A program made the position numbers and the translations under genes. Of a stretch of DNA of 64,000 bases, positions 50,837 through 59,359 are shown piece by piece. The notes beneath the pieces are model-generated. The model saw only the letters and a program-made list of their open reading frames with translations. It did not search any database and was not told where the DNA came from. The stretch covers positions 1 to 64,000 of the IMG/VR virus record IMGVR_UViG_3300045738_002140. One strand, written 5' to 3'. This DNA is from a virus. Every line of letters begins with the position of its first letter. The stretch's first letter is position 1.

Positions 50837-51590
50837 AATTTAAATTTGGTTTTTGTTTGTTGTGTTTTTCGTAATAGTTTTCGTTAAACTCTAGCTCGCT
50901 CGTGTCGTAGTTCCATAGATAGCTGCAGAAATCCTCTCCCCATCTGTATTTTTGGTATTCGCATTTCATTTTGCTTGTTTCATTATTGAGCCAAGTCATG
51001 TGCCTTATGTGGGCTATGTGTCTGGGAATTTCTAGGTGCGACGTGACTTTATAATCTGAACCATCATTGTAAATAACATCGTCGTCATAATAAAGTCGAT
51101 CAATCCCGCCATTGCACTTCATGTTAAATATCCTTGGTGGGCAAAAGCCGTCCACCCAAGTGTTGTCATTAAATAGGTAGTTCTTAAAGTTTATACTAAA
51201 CCAAGTTATAAATTTATTGAATTCAACGAACTTTATTATTTGTTTAATTTGATCCACCGTGTAGATCTCATCTAGCCCCAGTAGCCACATGTAATCGACG
51301 TCTTGTTTTTTAAGGTAATCTAGGCATATACTCTTTGAGTCTGCTTCGTCTAGTGGCTTTCTCTCTATGTGTAAAAAATCAATAATTTTTTCGTCATTGA
51401 GTTCTTTGAGTATTGACTCGGTATCGTCTGAGGACTTAGGTGGAAAACCAAGCTCTTGGTTCTCTTTAAAGCATACGTGTACGACGCTAATGGTCGTGTC
51501 TGATTCTTCTTTAAATTCGCCCCAAGGCCTAAGGGCTTCTTCTAAATACTCTGCGCAGTTATAAGCTGAAGATATTATTCCTATTTTCAT
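50829..51590 (-). CDS. Family 2 glycosyltransferase
   Basis: The 253-residue protein begins MKIGIISSAYNCAEYLEEAL, a typical GT-A nucleotide-binding start. YMWLLGLDEIYTVDQ supplies the acidic metal-binding segment at about 97-111, and an aromatic His-rich part (RHIAHIRHMTWLN) near 200 may form the acceptor side. It is placed between the ColD-like gene (one-base overlap) and another glycosyltransferase. Substrate specificity cannot be predicted. Confidence 0.75.
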   Translation of the reverse strand: MKIGIISSAYNCAEYLEEALRPWGEFKEESDTTISVVHVCFKENQELGFPPKSSDDTESILKELNDEKIIDFLHIERKPLDEADSKSICLDYLKKQDVDYMWLLGLDEIYTVDQIKQIIKFVEFNKFITWFSINFKNYLFNDNTWVDGFCPPRIFNMKCNGGIDRLYYDDDVIYNDGSDYKVTSHLEIPRHIAHIRHMTWLNNETSKMKCEYQKYRWGEDFCSYLWNYDTSELEFNENYYEKHNKQKPNLNYD

Positions 51591-52780
51591 TATACTTGGT
51601 TTAAATAATCTGTTAGGTTTAGTATCTGGTCTTCTGACACTTGGCTGTGGAGTCCTACATATAATCCATTTTTGTGCAAATATTCTGCGTTCTTGAAGAG
51701 CTTGTAGTCTTCGTATTGCTTATAGCAGGTATGTCTTAGTATGTTGCCGCTAATTATTGGTCTGTATTCTATGTTTTTTTCTTTAAGATAATTTTTTATT
51801 AATTTTGATTTTCTTTTTTTGGATATAATTGGTAGACAAAACGGGACATTAACCCTATCGTTTACGTTGTCTGGCAATAGGTATTTACTTACGTCTAGGT
51901 TGGACGAATAGGTATTGTATAATTGTAGCCTATCGTAAGCATAGTCGTATATTCTCTTGAAATCTAAAAGCCCCATGAACGCCGCAATGTTTGTGCTTCT
52001 GTAGTTCCCACCGAGGGTATTAAAATCAAATGATGGATCGACTAGTTTGTTTGATAGGATTTTGGCATAGTCTTTAGACAAGTCGTATCTGTTGAGCTCT
52101 CTCGTAAGGCCATGACTCCTACCTAAAACATAAAAGACAAACTCCTCCTCGTCATTAGTGAAGATCATTCCTCCTTCTGATCCCGTGGTGGTCTGGTGGC
52201 CAAAGTATACGGAGGTGGAGGACGTCGGGCCAGAGCACACGTGTCTGTAGTCGTAGATATCTTCGTCGTAATATGAGCCAAAAGAGTTTTCGCAATTGTC
52301 TAGTTTTAATTGTACGCCGTACTTTTTGCATATGTTTTCGGCGCGAGGTATGTCTGGGGTAAGCCCTATAAGCGAAGTAAGGAAAACTGTATTTACTGAG
52401 TGGTTTTTAGCTTTAAGATAGTTTTCTAGTAGGTCTAGGTCAATAGAAAAATCTTTTAAATTTATATCAATAAATTTTGGTGTGAACCCATTGTTTATCC
52501 AAGGGCTAATAGAGGTTTGCCAAGTGACAGAGGGAAAAACTACTATTGGTTTTTTGGGATTAAGCCTCTTGGCGTATTGAGCTATCAATTCGTTGGCCGT
52601 GGACCCGCTGCTGACCATGAGTGCGTATTTAGATTTAGTATATTCTTTCCATCCCTCTTCATACTTTAGGACGTACTTGTCTTGAGTCCACCTGTTTGAT
52701 GGGTTAAGAAAAAATTTACAAATTTTAAGTCTATCTGACCAAGTAAAATTAGAATCATTTAAATGCCAGTTAAACTTCAT
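51590..52780 (-). CDS. DegT/AHBA-type PLP enzyme with His for Lys (ColD-like 3-dehydratase)
   Basis: The 396-residue protein has the fold of sugar aminotransferases: VSSGSTANELIAQYA, FPSVTWQTSISPWINNGFTP and LKLDNCENSFGS with Asp161. At the position of the PLP-binding Lys it has His195 in STSVYFGHQTTTGSEGG. A His there is the hallmark of ColD (GDP-4-keto-6-deoxymannose 3-dehydratase) and RfbH-type enzymes, which remove the C3 hydroxyl instead of transaminating. The substrate of ColD is the product of Gmd, encoded nearby. The likely product is therefore a 3,6-dideoxyhexose precursor such as colitose. Assignment as ColD itself is inferred. Confidence 0.8.
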   Translation of the reverse strand: MKFNWHLNDSNFTWSDRLKICKFFLNPSNRWTQDKYVLKYEEGWKEYTKSKYALMVSSGSTANELIAQYAKRLNPKKPIVVFPSVTWQTSISPWINNGFTPKFIDINLKDFSIDLDLLENYLKAKNHSVNTVFLTSLIGLTPDIPRAENICKKYGVQLKLDNCENSFGSYYDEDIYDYRHVCSGPTSSTSVYFGHQTTTGSEGGMIFTNDEEEFVFYVLGRSHGLTRELNRYDLSKDYAKILSNKLVDPSFDFNTLGGNYRSTNIAAFMGLLDFKRIYDYAYDRLQLYNTYSSNLDVSKYLLPDNVNDRVNVPFCLPIISKKRKSKLIKNYLKEKNIEYRPIISGNILRHTCYKQYEDYKLFKNAEYLHKNGLYVGLHSQVSEDQILNLTDYLNQV

Positions 52781-53660
52781 GACTCAGTATCCTTTCTGCC
52801 ACGCGATTGGGAAGGTACCACTCTGCAACCTCCTTGGCTTTTTCCATGTCAACTCCATCATGATCAAAATTGAGAACTTTTTCTTTGCAATCATCTGGAT
52901 TTTGAGCCTCGTAAAGTGGCAAAATGTCTCCCCATATTTCTCTTTTAATCGGTATGTCTGCGCTTAGGCATGGTGTTCCCATCAGGGCCCCCTCTATGGG
53001 TTGCATACCTAGGCCTGTGTATATTTCTGAGGCGATTAATAGATGGGCGTGTTTAATTAGGGTGTTGACATTTGCCCTGTCTAGCCAACCAAAATTTTTT
53101 ATTTTTATATCTGGAGCAACTGAGTTAAAAAGCTCTGGTGGGCAGGGTTCTCCAGAGACGAAGAGCTCAAAGTCTGTACCGTTTAAAGCCTGAACTACTG
53201 TCGATATGTTTTTTATGGGGTCCATCGGTCTACCAAAATAGTAAACATACGAGTGCCTTTCTCTTTCTTCGTAGTCGCGCTCACACGATAAGGCTGGTAT
53301 CCCTACGTGTCTTGAGTCTAGGCCGGTGTACTCTTTTAACACTCGGCTGGTTTCTTTTGAGATGGTCATCAACGAATCGCAATGTTCGTAGATTTTCTTT
53401 TCTTCGCTTAAAAGCTTTTCGTCGCAGATTCTAAATTCCCCATTGTGAACCCCATAGGACAAATCCAAAATTAAACAATACAGGGGTTTTCCTGAGCTTA
53501 TAGACTCTTCGTACGCAAGGTCTAGTTGAGATCTATCTATATTGAAAATGATGTCGTAGCCCCGTTTAACTATGGGGTGTCCGGATTTTCTCCACTCTTT
53601 CTCTAAGGACTCTAAGTATCCTCCCGGAGTTTTTTTGTATCCAAAAGTTTTTATTTTCAT
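52770..53660 (-). CDS. Family 4 glycosyltransferase
   Basis: The 296-residue GT-B protein shows the GT4 C-lobe: SYVYYFGRPMDPIKNISTVV, DFELFVSGEPCPP, KIKNFGWLDRANVNTLIKHA, and LGMQPIEGALMGTPCLSADI with the E...E-type region around 220-230. The N-lobe is short (about 130 residues), so the total is smaller than the usual 350-400. A retaining transfer from a nucleotide sugar is expected. It overlaps both neighbours (11 bases and ATGA). Confidence 0.8.
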   Translation of the reverse strand: MKIKTFGYKKTPGGYLESLEKEWRKSGHPIVKRGYDIIFNIDRSQLDLAYEESISSGKPLYCLILDLSYGVHNGEFRICDEKLLSEEKKIYEHCDSLMTISKETSRVLKEYTGLDSRHVGIPALSCERDYEERERHSYVYYFGRPMDPIKNISTVVQALNGTDFELFVSGEPCPPELFNSVAPDIKIKNFGWLDRANVNTLIKHAHLLIASEIYTGLGMQPIEGALMGTPCLSADIPIKREIWGDILPLYEAQNPDDCKEKVLNFDHDGVDMEKAKEVAEWYLPNRVAERILSHEV

Positions 53661-54763
53661 AGGCTATTAATCAGGCATTCAGAAACATAATCTATTTGGT
53701 TATTGGTTATTTCTGGGTAAATGGGTAGGCTTATTTCTCTTCGAGCTTGCCTTTCTGACTCTGGAAAGTCTCCCTTTTTGTGATTTAAATTTTTATAAGC
53801 TTTTTGGAGATGTATGGGTATGGGGTAATGTATTCCTGTTTGGACCCCCTTATCAAGCATTTTCTTGGCTACCTTGTCCCTGTGCGAAATAAAGACTGGA
53901 AAAAGGTGATACACGCACTTGTTGTCGGGGTTGATCTTGAGAAGCTGGATCTTCTTGTGTCCAGATAGGTTCTTTGTATATCTTTTTGCTGCTCTTATCC
54001 TTTTGTCTGTCCATTCGTTTATGTATTTTAGCTTTATGTTTAGCGCTGCCGCTTCTATTTCGCTCATTCTATAATTATTGCCCACTATCTCATGTTTATA
54101 TTTTTCGCTTTGCCCATGGTTAATAAAGGCTTTCATATACTCGAAAGCTACTTTCGAATTCGTAACTGCAGCGCCCCCTTCTCCGCATGTGCCTAGATTT
54201 TTACCGGGATAAAAGCTGAAGCACGTTATCAATGAGAACCAAGAAATTGGTGTGTCAAGTATTTCGGCTCCGTGCGCTTGAGCTGCGTCATGGACTAAGA
54301 ACTTCCCGCTCAGTTGGCAAAGCCTTGCGTATTCTACTAGGTTGCATGGATTGCCGTAAAGGCTGACGGGCATCACTATTTTTGTCTTGCCGTCTTCTAT
54401 CGCTGTTTCTGCTTTAGCTGCGTCCATTCCACCCGTCTTGTCGACGTCTATAAATTTGTGCCTAAGCTTGGGCATATAGGACACCGCTTCGCTTGTCGCT
54501 ATAAAACTATTTGGGGGAGTAACAACGTCCCCCTCTACTTTGAAACATGCTAACGCCGCATGTAACGCCGCGGTCCCGCTGCTCGTGGCGACGCAATACT
54601 TAACGTCACAATACTCTGAGAAATCTTCTTCGAATTTTTTGACCCTATCCCCAGCGGCGTAGCTGCCTGAGTCTACAATGCTGGAGACCTCTTCCATGAA
54701 TTCTTTTTTAAATAGCTTGTTCTGTTTGGGCAGATCTAAGAATTTAACATTCATTTTCTTCAT
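53657..54763 (-). CDS. DegT/DnrJ/EryC1 sugar aminotransferase
   Basis: The 368-residue protein is a PLP aminotransferase with all key residues: SSGTAALHAALAC for phosphate binding, Asp159 in FLVHDAAQAHGAE, and Lys188 in CFSFYPGKNLGTCGEGG. GNNYRMSEIEAAALNIKL is the conserved substrate loop. It should convert a keto sugar nucleotide to an amino sugar using glutamate. With the Gfo/Idh/MocA oxidoreductase at 56676 it fits the pathway in which C3 is oxidised and then aminated (WlbA/WlbE style). It overlaps the dehydratase-like gene upstream by 20 bases. Confidence 0.9.
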   Translation of the reverse strand: MKKMNVKFLDLPKQNKLFKKEFMEEVSSIVDSGSYAAGDRVKKFEEDFSEYCDVKYCVATSSGTAALHAALACFKVEGDVVTPPNSFIATSEAVSYMPKLRHKFIDVDKTGGMDAAKAETAIEDGKTKIVMPVSLYGNPCNLVEYARLCQLSGKFLVHDAAQAHGAEILDTPISWFSLITCFSFYPGKNLGTCGEGGAAVTNSKVAFEYMKAFINHGQSEKYKHEIVGNNYRMSEIEAAALNIKLKYINEWTDKRIRAAKRYTKNLSGHKKIQLLKINPDNKCVYHLFPVFISHRDKVAKKMLDKGVQTGIHYPIPIHLQKAYKNLNHKKGDFPESERQARREISLPIYPEITNNQIDYVSECLINSL

Positions 54764-55622
54764 ATCTTTTGAGTCCGTCTTCTAGCCTAATCGATTCTTC
54801 TCCGAGCAATTTATTCATCTTGCTCGTATCAAAAACGAGGTCTGTTTGTTTATAATGGGGTTTGGTGTACTGTATTTCTAGGTCTTTTTTGTATATTTTA
54901 ATTATTTTTTTTAAGATTTCTTTTATGGTAAGTGATCTTGATGAGCAAATGTTTATGGGGCCCTCATATTTTGTGAGGGGTAGGCTTTTGAGTATGAGGC
55001 TGCATACATCATCTACGTGAATCAGGCTTCTTTTGCTAAGCCCGTTTCCTGTTACTTGAGGGCTCTTGTTTTCTTTTATTCTTCTTATGGTTTCTGGTAT
55101 TATTTTTTTATATGACTCGTCCCCCTTCCCGTATACGTGACCTATTCTTAGTATTTGTAATGTAACGTCGTTTTCTTTTGCCCAAGCTTCAAGCATTTTT
55201 TCGCAGTACAATTTTGACCAGCCATATAAAGACGCTGGGGTTGTCTCTGTGTCCTCGTTAATGCGAGAGGTGTTTGTCCCTCTGTAAACATCGAGGGTGC
55301 TTGCAAATATTATTTTTTGGGGCTTATGTGGTAGTCTGTCTAGAAGGTATTGTGTATTTGTAATATTACTATTTGACTCCCTAGCTAAGTCAACCTCGTC
55401 TGGGGACTTTGGGGTGAATGCTCCAATGTGGAGGAGAGCGTATATATCTTCCCATGTTTTTTCGTAAGGCTTGGGGCAGCTTAGGCATGGCAATAGGTTA
55501 TATTTTTTGTTTTTTGTTTTTATCGGGATCACTCTATACTCTCTGGGGAATTTTTGAGAGATGAGCTCTGTTAGTCTTTTGCCTATGAAGCCACCCGTCC
55601 CTGTCACTAGGAGCTTTTTCAT
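54744..55622 (-). CDS. NAD-dependent epimerase/dehydratase
   Basis: The 292-residue protein is an extended SDR: VTGTGGFIGKRLTELI cofactor loop, ALLHIGAFTPK, FASTLDVYRG and the catalytic Tyr-Gly-Trp-Ser-Lys (YGWSKLYCEK). RSLIHVDDVCSLIL near 205 is the family motif before the substrate domain. It will reduce, epimerise or dehydrate a sugar nucleotide; given Gmd and a ColD-like enzyme, a ColC-like epimerase/reductase is one possibility. The specific reaction cannot be read from the sequence. Confidence 0.85.
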   Translation of the reverse strand: MKKLLVTGTGGFIGKRLTELISQKFPREYRVIPIKTKNKKYNLLPCLSCPKPYEKTWEDIYALLHIGAFTPKSPDEVDLARESNSNITNTQYLLDRLPHKPQKIIFASTLDVYRGTNTSRINEDTETTPASLYGWSKLYCEKMLEAWAKENDVTLQILRIGHVYGKGDESYKKIIPETIRRIKENKSPQVTGNGLSKRSLIHVDDVCSLILKSLPLTKYEGPINICSSRSLTIKEILKKIIKIYKKDLEIQYTKPHYKQTDLVFDTSKMNKLLGEESIRLEDGLKRYEENEC

Positions 55623-56683
55623 GGCTCAAGCATCTCTTCTTGTATCTCTTTTTCTGTGGTTAGCATGGGGCATGTGTCCATGTTTCTTAGCCATAGGAGC
55701 CCGTCTTCTAGCGGGTTTATCTTTTTGTCTAGCGTGGGGAACCTATTGTATAGCGCTATGTCTTTAAATATTTTAGGCATATTAAGTCCAGCTCGAGTAA
55801 AAAAGAGAGACGTTGTAAAGAATCTTGAAATATTTATCTCTGTTGGGTTGGGGGCTCCTTCGCTGTCGTAGGTCATGTCAACTCCATAAATTCCATGAGG
55901 TTTTTCGTCTATGGATAAGATGGAGTCTTGGGCCACAGTGTCTACACTCTCTGAGGAAAACGTTTCCCCAACCTTTGTAACTCCGGTTACTCCGGATAAT
56001 GTTCGGTTGCCTAGGTTCCAAGACCTTCTTTTTCTGGTTTGAGCAACAACTAAGTCTCCTTCATACCAAATAGACAACCAAGTAACGCTATTTTTTGTGA
56101 GTAGTTCTGCTGCTGTAAACTCACCCCATCCGCTAAATTTACTTATCCACTTCTCTGCAAAATCATAGTCTCCGGTTGGGAGCGCCCCCCTGCCTCCGCC
56201 CCCCACGTTGGCTCTTAACCAAATTTTACCATCATTGTTTCCTAGGGTTTCAAAGGCTTTCTTGAGGTCTTTTGTGTTCTTAACGGTGATGGTTTTAGGG
56301 ATTTTTATTCCTGACTTTTCCCATATGGTTGCAGACTTTCCTTTGTCTACGCAGTTCTCTATTACGTCGTGCGGGGGCATGAAAACCTTAGTTCCCGTAT
56401 CGGTTATGCTGTACCTGAGTTTCGAGGCTTCTAATATTTCTATGTCGTTTTGGAAGTGGATTAGTTCTGGCTTCTCTCTGTTTAAAAGTTTTATTAATGA
56501 CTTTTTGTATCCTTTTTCTGTGGCGCACGGGACTATGTATTTTCTGGCGGCAGCAGAAAGCATAAGGTCGCTTGAGTCGCAGTTCATTCCTATTATTTCT
56601 TCTTCGTGCCCTCCTGCAAAAAGGCACTCTATCACGTTCTCGGAGGGGGTGCCTCCGGCTCCGGCTATTAGTATTTTAGACAT
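55619..56683 (-). CDS. ATP-grasp enzyme, carbamoyl-phosphate synthetase-like
   Basis: The 354-residue protein has a Rossmann-like N-domain (ILIAGAGGTPSENVIECL) and an ATP-grasp domain with the glycine loop IWLRANVGGGGRGALPTG near 155. GEFTAAELLTKNSVTWLS and the late PNPTEINISRFFTTS segment provide the Glu/Asn metal-binding residues. Such stand-alone enzymes in glycan clusters ligate a carboxylate to an amine, for example adding an amino acid to an amino sugar; this is an inference. It is ATGA-coupled to the epimerase gene after it and overlaps the oxidoreductase gene before it. Confidence 0.8.
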   Translation of the reverse strand: MSKILIAGAGGTPSENVIECLFAGGHEEEIIGMNCDSSDLMLSAAARKYIVPCATEKGYKKSLIKLLNREKPELIHFQNDIEILEASKLRYSITDTGTKVFMPPHDVIENCVDKGKSATIWEKSGIKIPKTITVKNTKDLKKAFETLGNNDGKIWLRANVGGGGRGALPTGDYDFAEKWISKFSGWGEFTAAELLTKNSVTWLSIWYEGDLVVAQTRKRRSWNLGNRTLSGVTGVTKVGETFSSESVDTVAQDSILSIDEKPHGIYGVDMTYDSEGAPNPTEINISRFFTTSLFFTRAGLNMPKIFKDIALYNRFPTLDKKINPLEDGLLWLRNMDTCPMLTTEKEIQEEMLEP

Positions 56684-57653
56684 CGATTGGTTGCCCTTTA
56701 AGTTCTATGGATTTGTTGGTTGCCTCAATGAGTTCTACAACCCTTTTGCCAAGTTCGGGCCCTGAAATACACTCTCCTCCCTGTATACATTGACAGAAGT
56801 GTTTTATTTCTTCCTCTATGGCTTCTGAGTTGTCGAGCTTGGGGGAAAACATGTCTCCTGATCTGTAAGAGAAGACATTTTCGTCATAGCTTACCCCCTT
56901 GTCGTAGACCATAATTTTTTCTGAGGGTTTGTTATCGTCGTAAACCGCCATCTTCTCATCGCCGTTAAGTATTATTTGCCTCACCTTAATGGGAGAAAAC
57001 CAGCTGATGTGAATATGTGCAGAAAAGCCATCTTCGTAGGTTACGGATATGTTCGCCACGTCCGCATTTCCTTTCGGGGTGTGGGAAGCGCCGACAGCGG
57101 AGATTGTTTTTGGTTTTTTTTCTCCGACAAGATAGCTTAGTATAGAAAAATCGTGAGGGGCCAGATCCCAAACCACGTTAGAGTCTCTTTGGAATAATCC
57201 TAGATTAATTCTCACTGAATCGAAATGTTTAATCTCCCCCAAGGAACCATTTATTATTAGATTCTTTAGCTCTCTAACAGACGAGGTAAACAGGAATGTG
57301 TGTGCGACCATGAGCGCTAAGCCTTTCGCTTTGGCTATATTTTCTAGCACGCTGCATTCCTCGGAGCTCATGGCCATGGGTTTCTGTATTAGCACGCTCA
57401 CCCCGCTCTCTAGTACGTGCTTTGCGATTTTAAAATGGGTAGATATTGGCGTAGCTATTATTACTCCGTCTACATTTGAGTGTCTGCCTAGGGCAAGCTC
57501 TGCGTCGTCAAAGAACGCTGTGGCTGCTGGGATTTTTTTAAAAACCTCAACGTCTTTATCTACGATGAACTCTAAGTCAACGCCGTCAATTTTCTGGATA
57601 TTGCGAACAATGTTTGGGCCCCAGTAGCCGCATCCTATGAGTCCTAGTTTCAT
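56676..57653 (-). CDS. Gfo/Idh/MocA-family oxidoreductase
   Basis: The 325-residue protein starts at ATG 57653 in an ATGA junction; the longer frame to 57824 overlaps the upstream gene and gives only Arg/Lys-rich sequence. LGLIGCGYWGPNIVRNI is the dinucleotide loop, VDGVIIATPISTHFKIA and LIQKPMAMSSEEC carry the catalytic Glu-Lys-Pro type motif (Gln-Lys-Pro here), and DLAPHDFSILSYLVG gives the His-Asp pair. It should oxidise a sugar nucleotide, usually UDP-GlcNAc uronic acid, at C3 before the aminotransferase encoded at 53657 acts. Substrate is inferred. Confidence 0.88.
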   Translation of the reverse strand: MKLGLIGCGYWGPNIVRNIQKIDGVDLEFIVDKDVEVFKKIPAATAFFDDAELALGRHSNVDGVIIATPISTHFKIAKHVLESGVSVLIQKPMAMSSEECSVLENIAKAKGLALMVAHTFLFTSSVRELKNLIINGSLGEIKHFDSVRINLGLFQRDSNVVWDLAPHDFSILSYLVGEKKPKTISAVGASHTPKGNADVANISVTYEDGFSAHIHISWFSPIKVRQIILNGDEKMAVYDDNKPSEKIMVYDKGVSYDENVFSYRSGDMFSPKLDNSEAIEEEIKHFCQCIQGGECISGPELGKRVVELIEATNKSIELKGQPIDV

Positions 57654-58507
57654 TTTATTATTTGTTTTAGTTTTTCTTCGCCTATGTTCATGATTGATTT
57701 TCCTTCGTCCGTGAAGGCGGGGGGCGGCACTTTTCCGAACACTTCGTTTGTGTCTCCGTGATCCATGGAAAGGTGCATCCTTTGTATCGTCACGCACTGA
57801 AAGTGGTGGGCGTAAGAGCGACAATATACACCTGTGGTGAGGCCGAGTTTGCGGCAGTTGTTATACCAATCATAGTCCTCCCCTCCAGAGAGACCCACGT
57901 CTGTTCTGTATCGGGGGATCTTTTTCAGGGCTTCCTTTTTGATGTGATAGCACCCTGTCCAGAGTTGGCCTACGTGCGACACCGTTGGGAGCGTTAGTAT
58001 GTGTTTGTCTAAAAATGCCTGCTCTCCTTCCGGGTAGATTATTTTAAGGAATTTTAATATCTTGGCCTTGGACTCTGGGTGATCTAAGTATTTAGGCTTT
58101 AGTTTGTTATGTTGGGCTTTGTTGGCGTCGTTCCAGAACGGAACGTCGCCTTCTATGTGCAGTCCGAATGGGGTCCATGGGCTAGCGATATCTACTGGCC
58201 CGCCCTCAAGGAAGGGCGTTGACCACCCGGGAAACATGTAGTGGTCATTTGATATATACATTACATCTTGGCCTAGTCGCTCGCCCACATCCATAAGGTA
58301 GTTCACTGCATTTGATGAGCCATAATTATTGTCCAGCTTAAGAAGCGCGGTGTTGCTTGAGTCTATGTCCGTCTCGTCCAACCTGTCTTCGGACAGATTG
58401 TCCCACACAACCAAGTTGATTTCTTCTGGGGGTGTGTTCTTGTATATGGAGTCAATGCAAACCCTTGTGAACTCCGCGTGTCCGTATGTCAGTACTAATT
58501 GTATCAT
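57650..58507 (-). CDS. Family 2 glycosyltransferase
   Basis: The 285-residue protein has a GT-A fold: LVLTYGHAEFTRVCIDSIY at the N-terminus, NLVVWDNLSED, then VMYISNDHYMFPGWSTPF with Asn-Asp-His in the metal-motif position near 90. LSGGEDYDWYNNCRKLGLTT near 210 is the ED-type catalytic region of many GT2 enzymes. Short spacing to both neighbours (ATGA after, three bases before) places it in the glycan operon. Donor and acceptor are unknown. Confidence 0.82.
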   Translation of the reverse strand: MIQLVLTYGHAEFTRVCIDSIYKNTPPEEINLVVWDNLSEDRLDETDIDSSNTALLKLDNNYGSSNAVNYLMDVGERLGQDVMYISNDHYMFPGWSTPFLEGGPVDIASPWTPFGLHIEGDVPFWNDANKAQHNKLKPKYLDHPESKAKILKFLKIIYPEGEQAFLDKHILTLPTVSHVGQLWTGCYHIKKEALKKIPRYRTDVGLSGGEDYDWYNNCRKLGLTTGVYCRSYAHHFQCVTIQRMHLSMDHGDTNEVFGKVPPPAFTDEGKSIMNIGEEKLKQIIK

Positions 58508-58510
58508 ACA

Positions 58511-59320
58511 CTATTCATTCCATAGCCTTAGGTTGTGTTTGTAAACGGTATGTGTGGGCATATCTTCTTCTTTCGTCGGTATGTCATTTGTTTTTCCTGA
58601 CTCTATTTCCCAGTGGCTTTTCCAGAAGTTTTTGTTTCTTAACGCTCTGTCTGAAAAGTTTGCATACCCTAAATGAAATACAAAAAGGCCTTCGTTTTCT
58701 ATAAAATTTAAATATTCTTGCATAGAGTTTTTGCAGGAGTCTTTTGTTATGTGCGCTGACGAGCAAAGGCTTCCGTCTTTTTTTATTAATTCGCACGTGT
58801 CGCTTTTGGCTGTATCTACTTTTCCGTTGGGGAGCCTGCCGAAATCTACGGCCCCTCTATGTAGCCCGCCTTTGTGAAGGTACCATTTAAAATTCAAATT
58901 CATTTCATCATCCCACCTTATAGAATATGTGTCCCCCCAAAGGTTTAAGCTGGGGACTAGATAAGAATCAAAGTTGGAAAACCTCATCCTGTAGGCGAAC
59001 GTCTCCCACCTTTCTCTGTGCCTTATGGGGATTCGTTCGTCAAGATCTAAGTTAATTTTGAATTCTTGAGTTGTCGCTTGAAGTGCGGCGTTTTTTATTT
59101 TTCCGTCTAGAAGTGGGTCTTCATAGCTGAATTCGGTTTCTATTATCTTTAGGTTTCTTCTGTCTCTGGCTTCGTCCTTCAGTTTGCTGAGCGTGTCGTC
59201 TTCGCTCTCGTTGACAGCTATGACCACCTCGTTAGCAAAGAAACAAAAATTTTCTAAGGCTTTTCTGTAATCAAAATTATTCTTAATTAAGTTAAATGCA
59301 GAACTGTAAATAGATAGCAT
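58511..59320 (-). CDS. Family 2-like glycosyltransferase
   Basis: The 269-residue protein has IYSSAFNLIKNNFDYRKALE, then VVIAVNESEDDTLSKL and a clear Asp-Leu-Asp in FKINLDLDERIPI at about 90, so it is a GT-A transferase. Residues 170-215 contain three cysteines (TCEL, SLCSS, DSCKN). It is the first gene of this glycan run and has its own promoter with TATAAT only five bases before the ATG, overlapped by an inverted repeat. Confidence 0.75.
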   Translation of the reverse strand: MLSIYSSAFNLIKNNFDYRKALENFCFFANEVVIAVNESEDDTLSKLKDEARDRRNLKIIETEFSYEDPLLDGKIKNAALQATTQEFKINLDLDERIPIRHRERWETFAYRMRFSNFDSYLVPSLNLWGDTYSIRWDDEMNLNFKWYLHKGGLHRGAVDFGRLPNGKVDTAKSDTCELIKKDGSLCSSAHITKDSCKNSMQEYLNFIENEGLFVFHLGYANFSDRALRNKNFWKSHWEIESGKTNDIPTKEEDMPTHTVYKHNLRLWNE

Positions 59321-59321
59321 A

Positions 59322-59342
59322 CCATATTATAAACTAATATGG
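59322..59342. promoter_or_regulatory. Perfect 8-bp inverted repeat over the -10 box (operator candidate)
   Basis: CCATATTA and TAATATGG are separated by five bases. The palindrome covers the TATAAT box of the 59320 promoter, the normal position for a repressor site. Confidence 0.4.
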
Positions 59343-59353
59343 CAAAAAGGCAA
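59326..59353 (-). promoter_or_regulatory. Sigma70-like promoter of the 59320 glycosyltransferase gene
   Basis: TTGCCT, 16 bases, perfect TATAAT, then five bases to ATG 59320. No ribosome-binding site fits between, so a leaderless transcript is likely. Confidence 0.55.
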
Positions 59354-59359
59354 TTTTTT

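Noticed and set aside
57654-57824. 57-codon Arg/Lys-rich N-terminal extension of the Gfo/Idh/MocA gene
   Set aside because: It overlaps the upstream glycosyltransferase gene, and the conserved dinucleotide loop begins right after ATG 57653, which sits in an ATGA junction.
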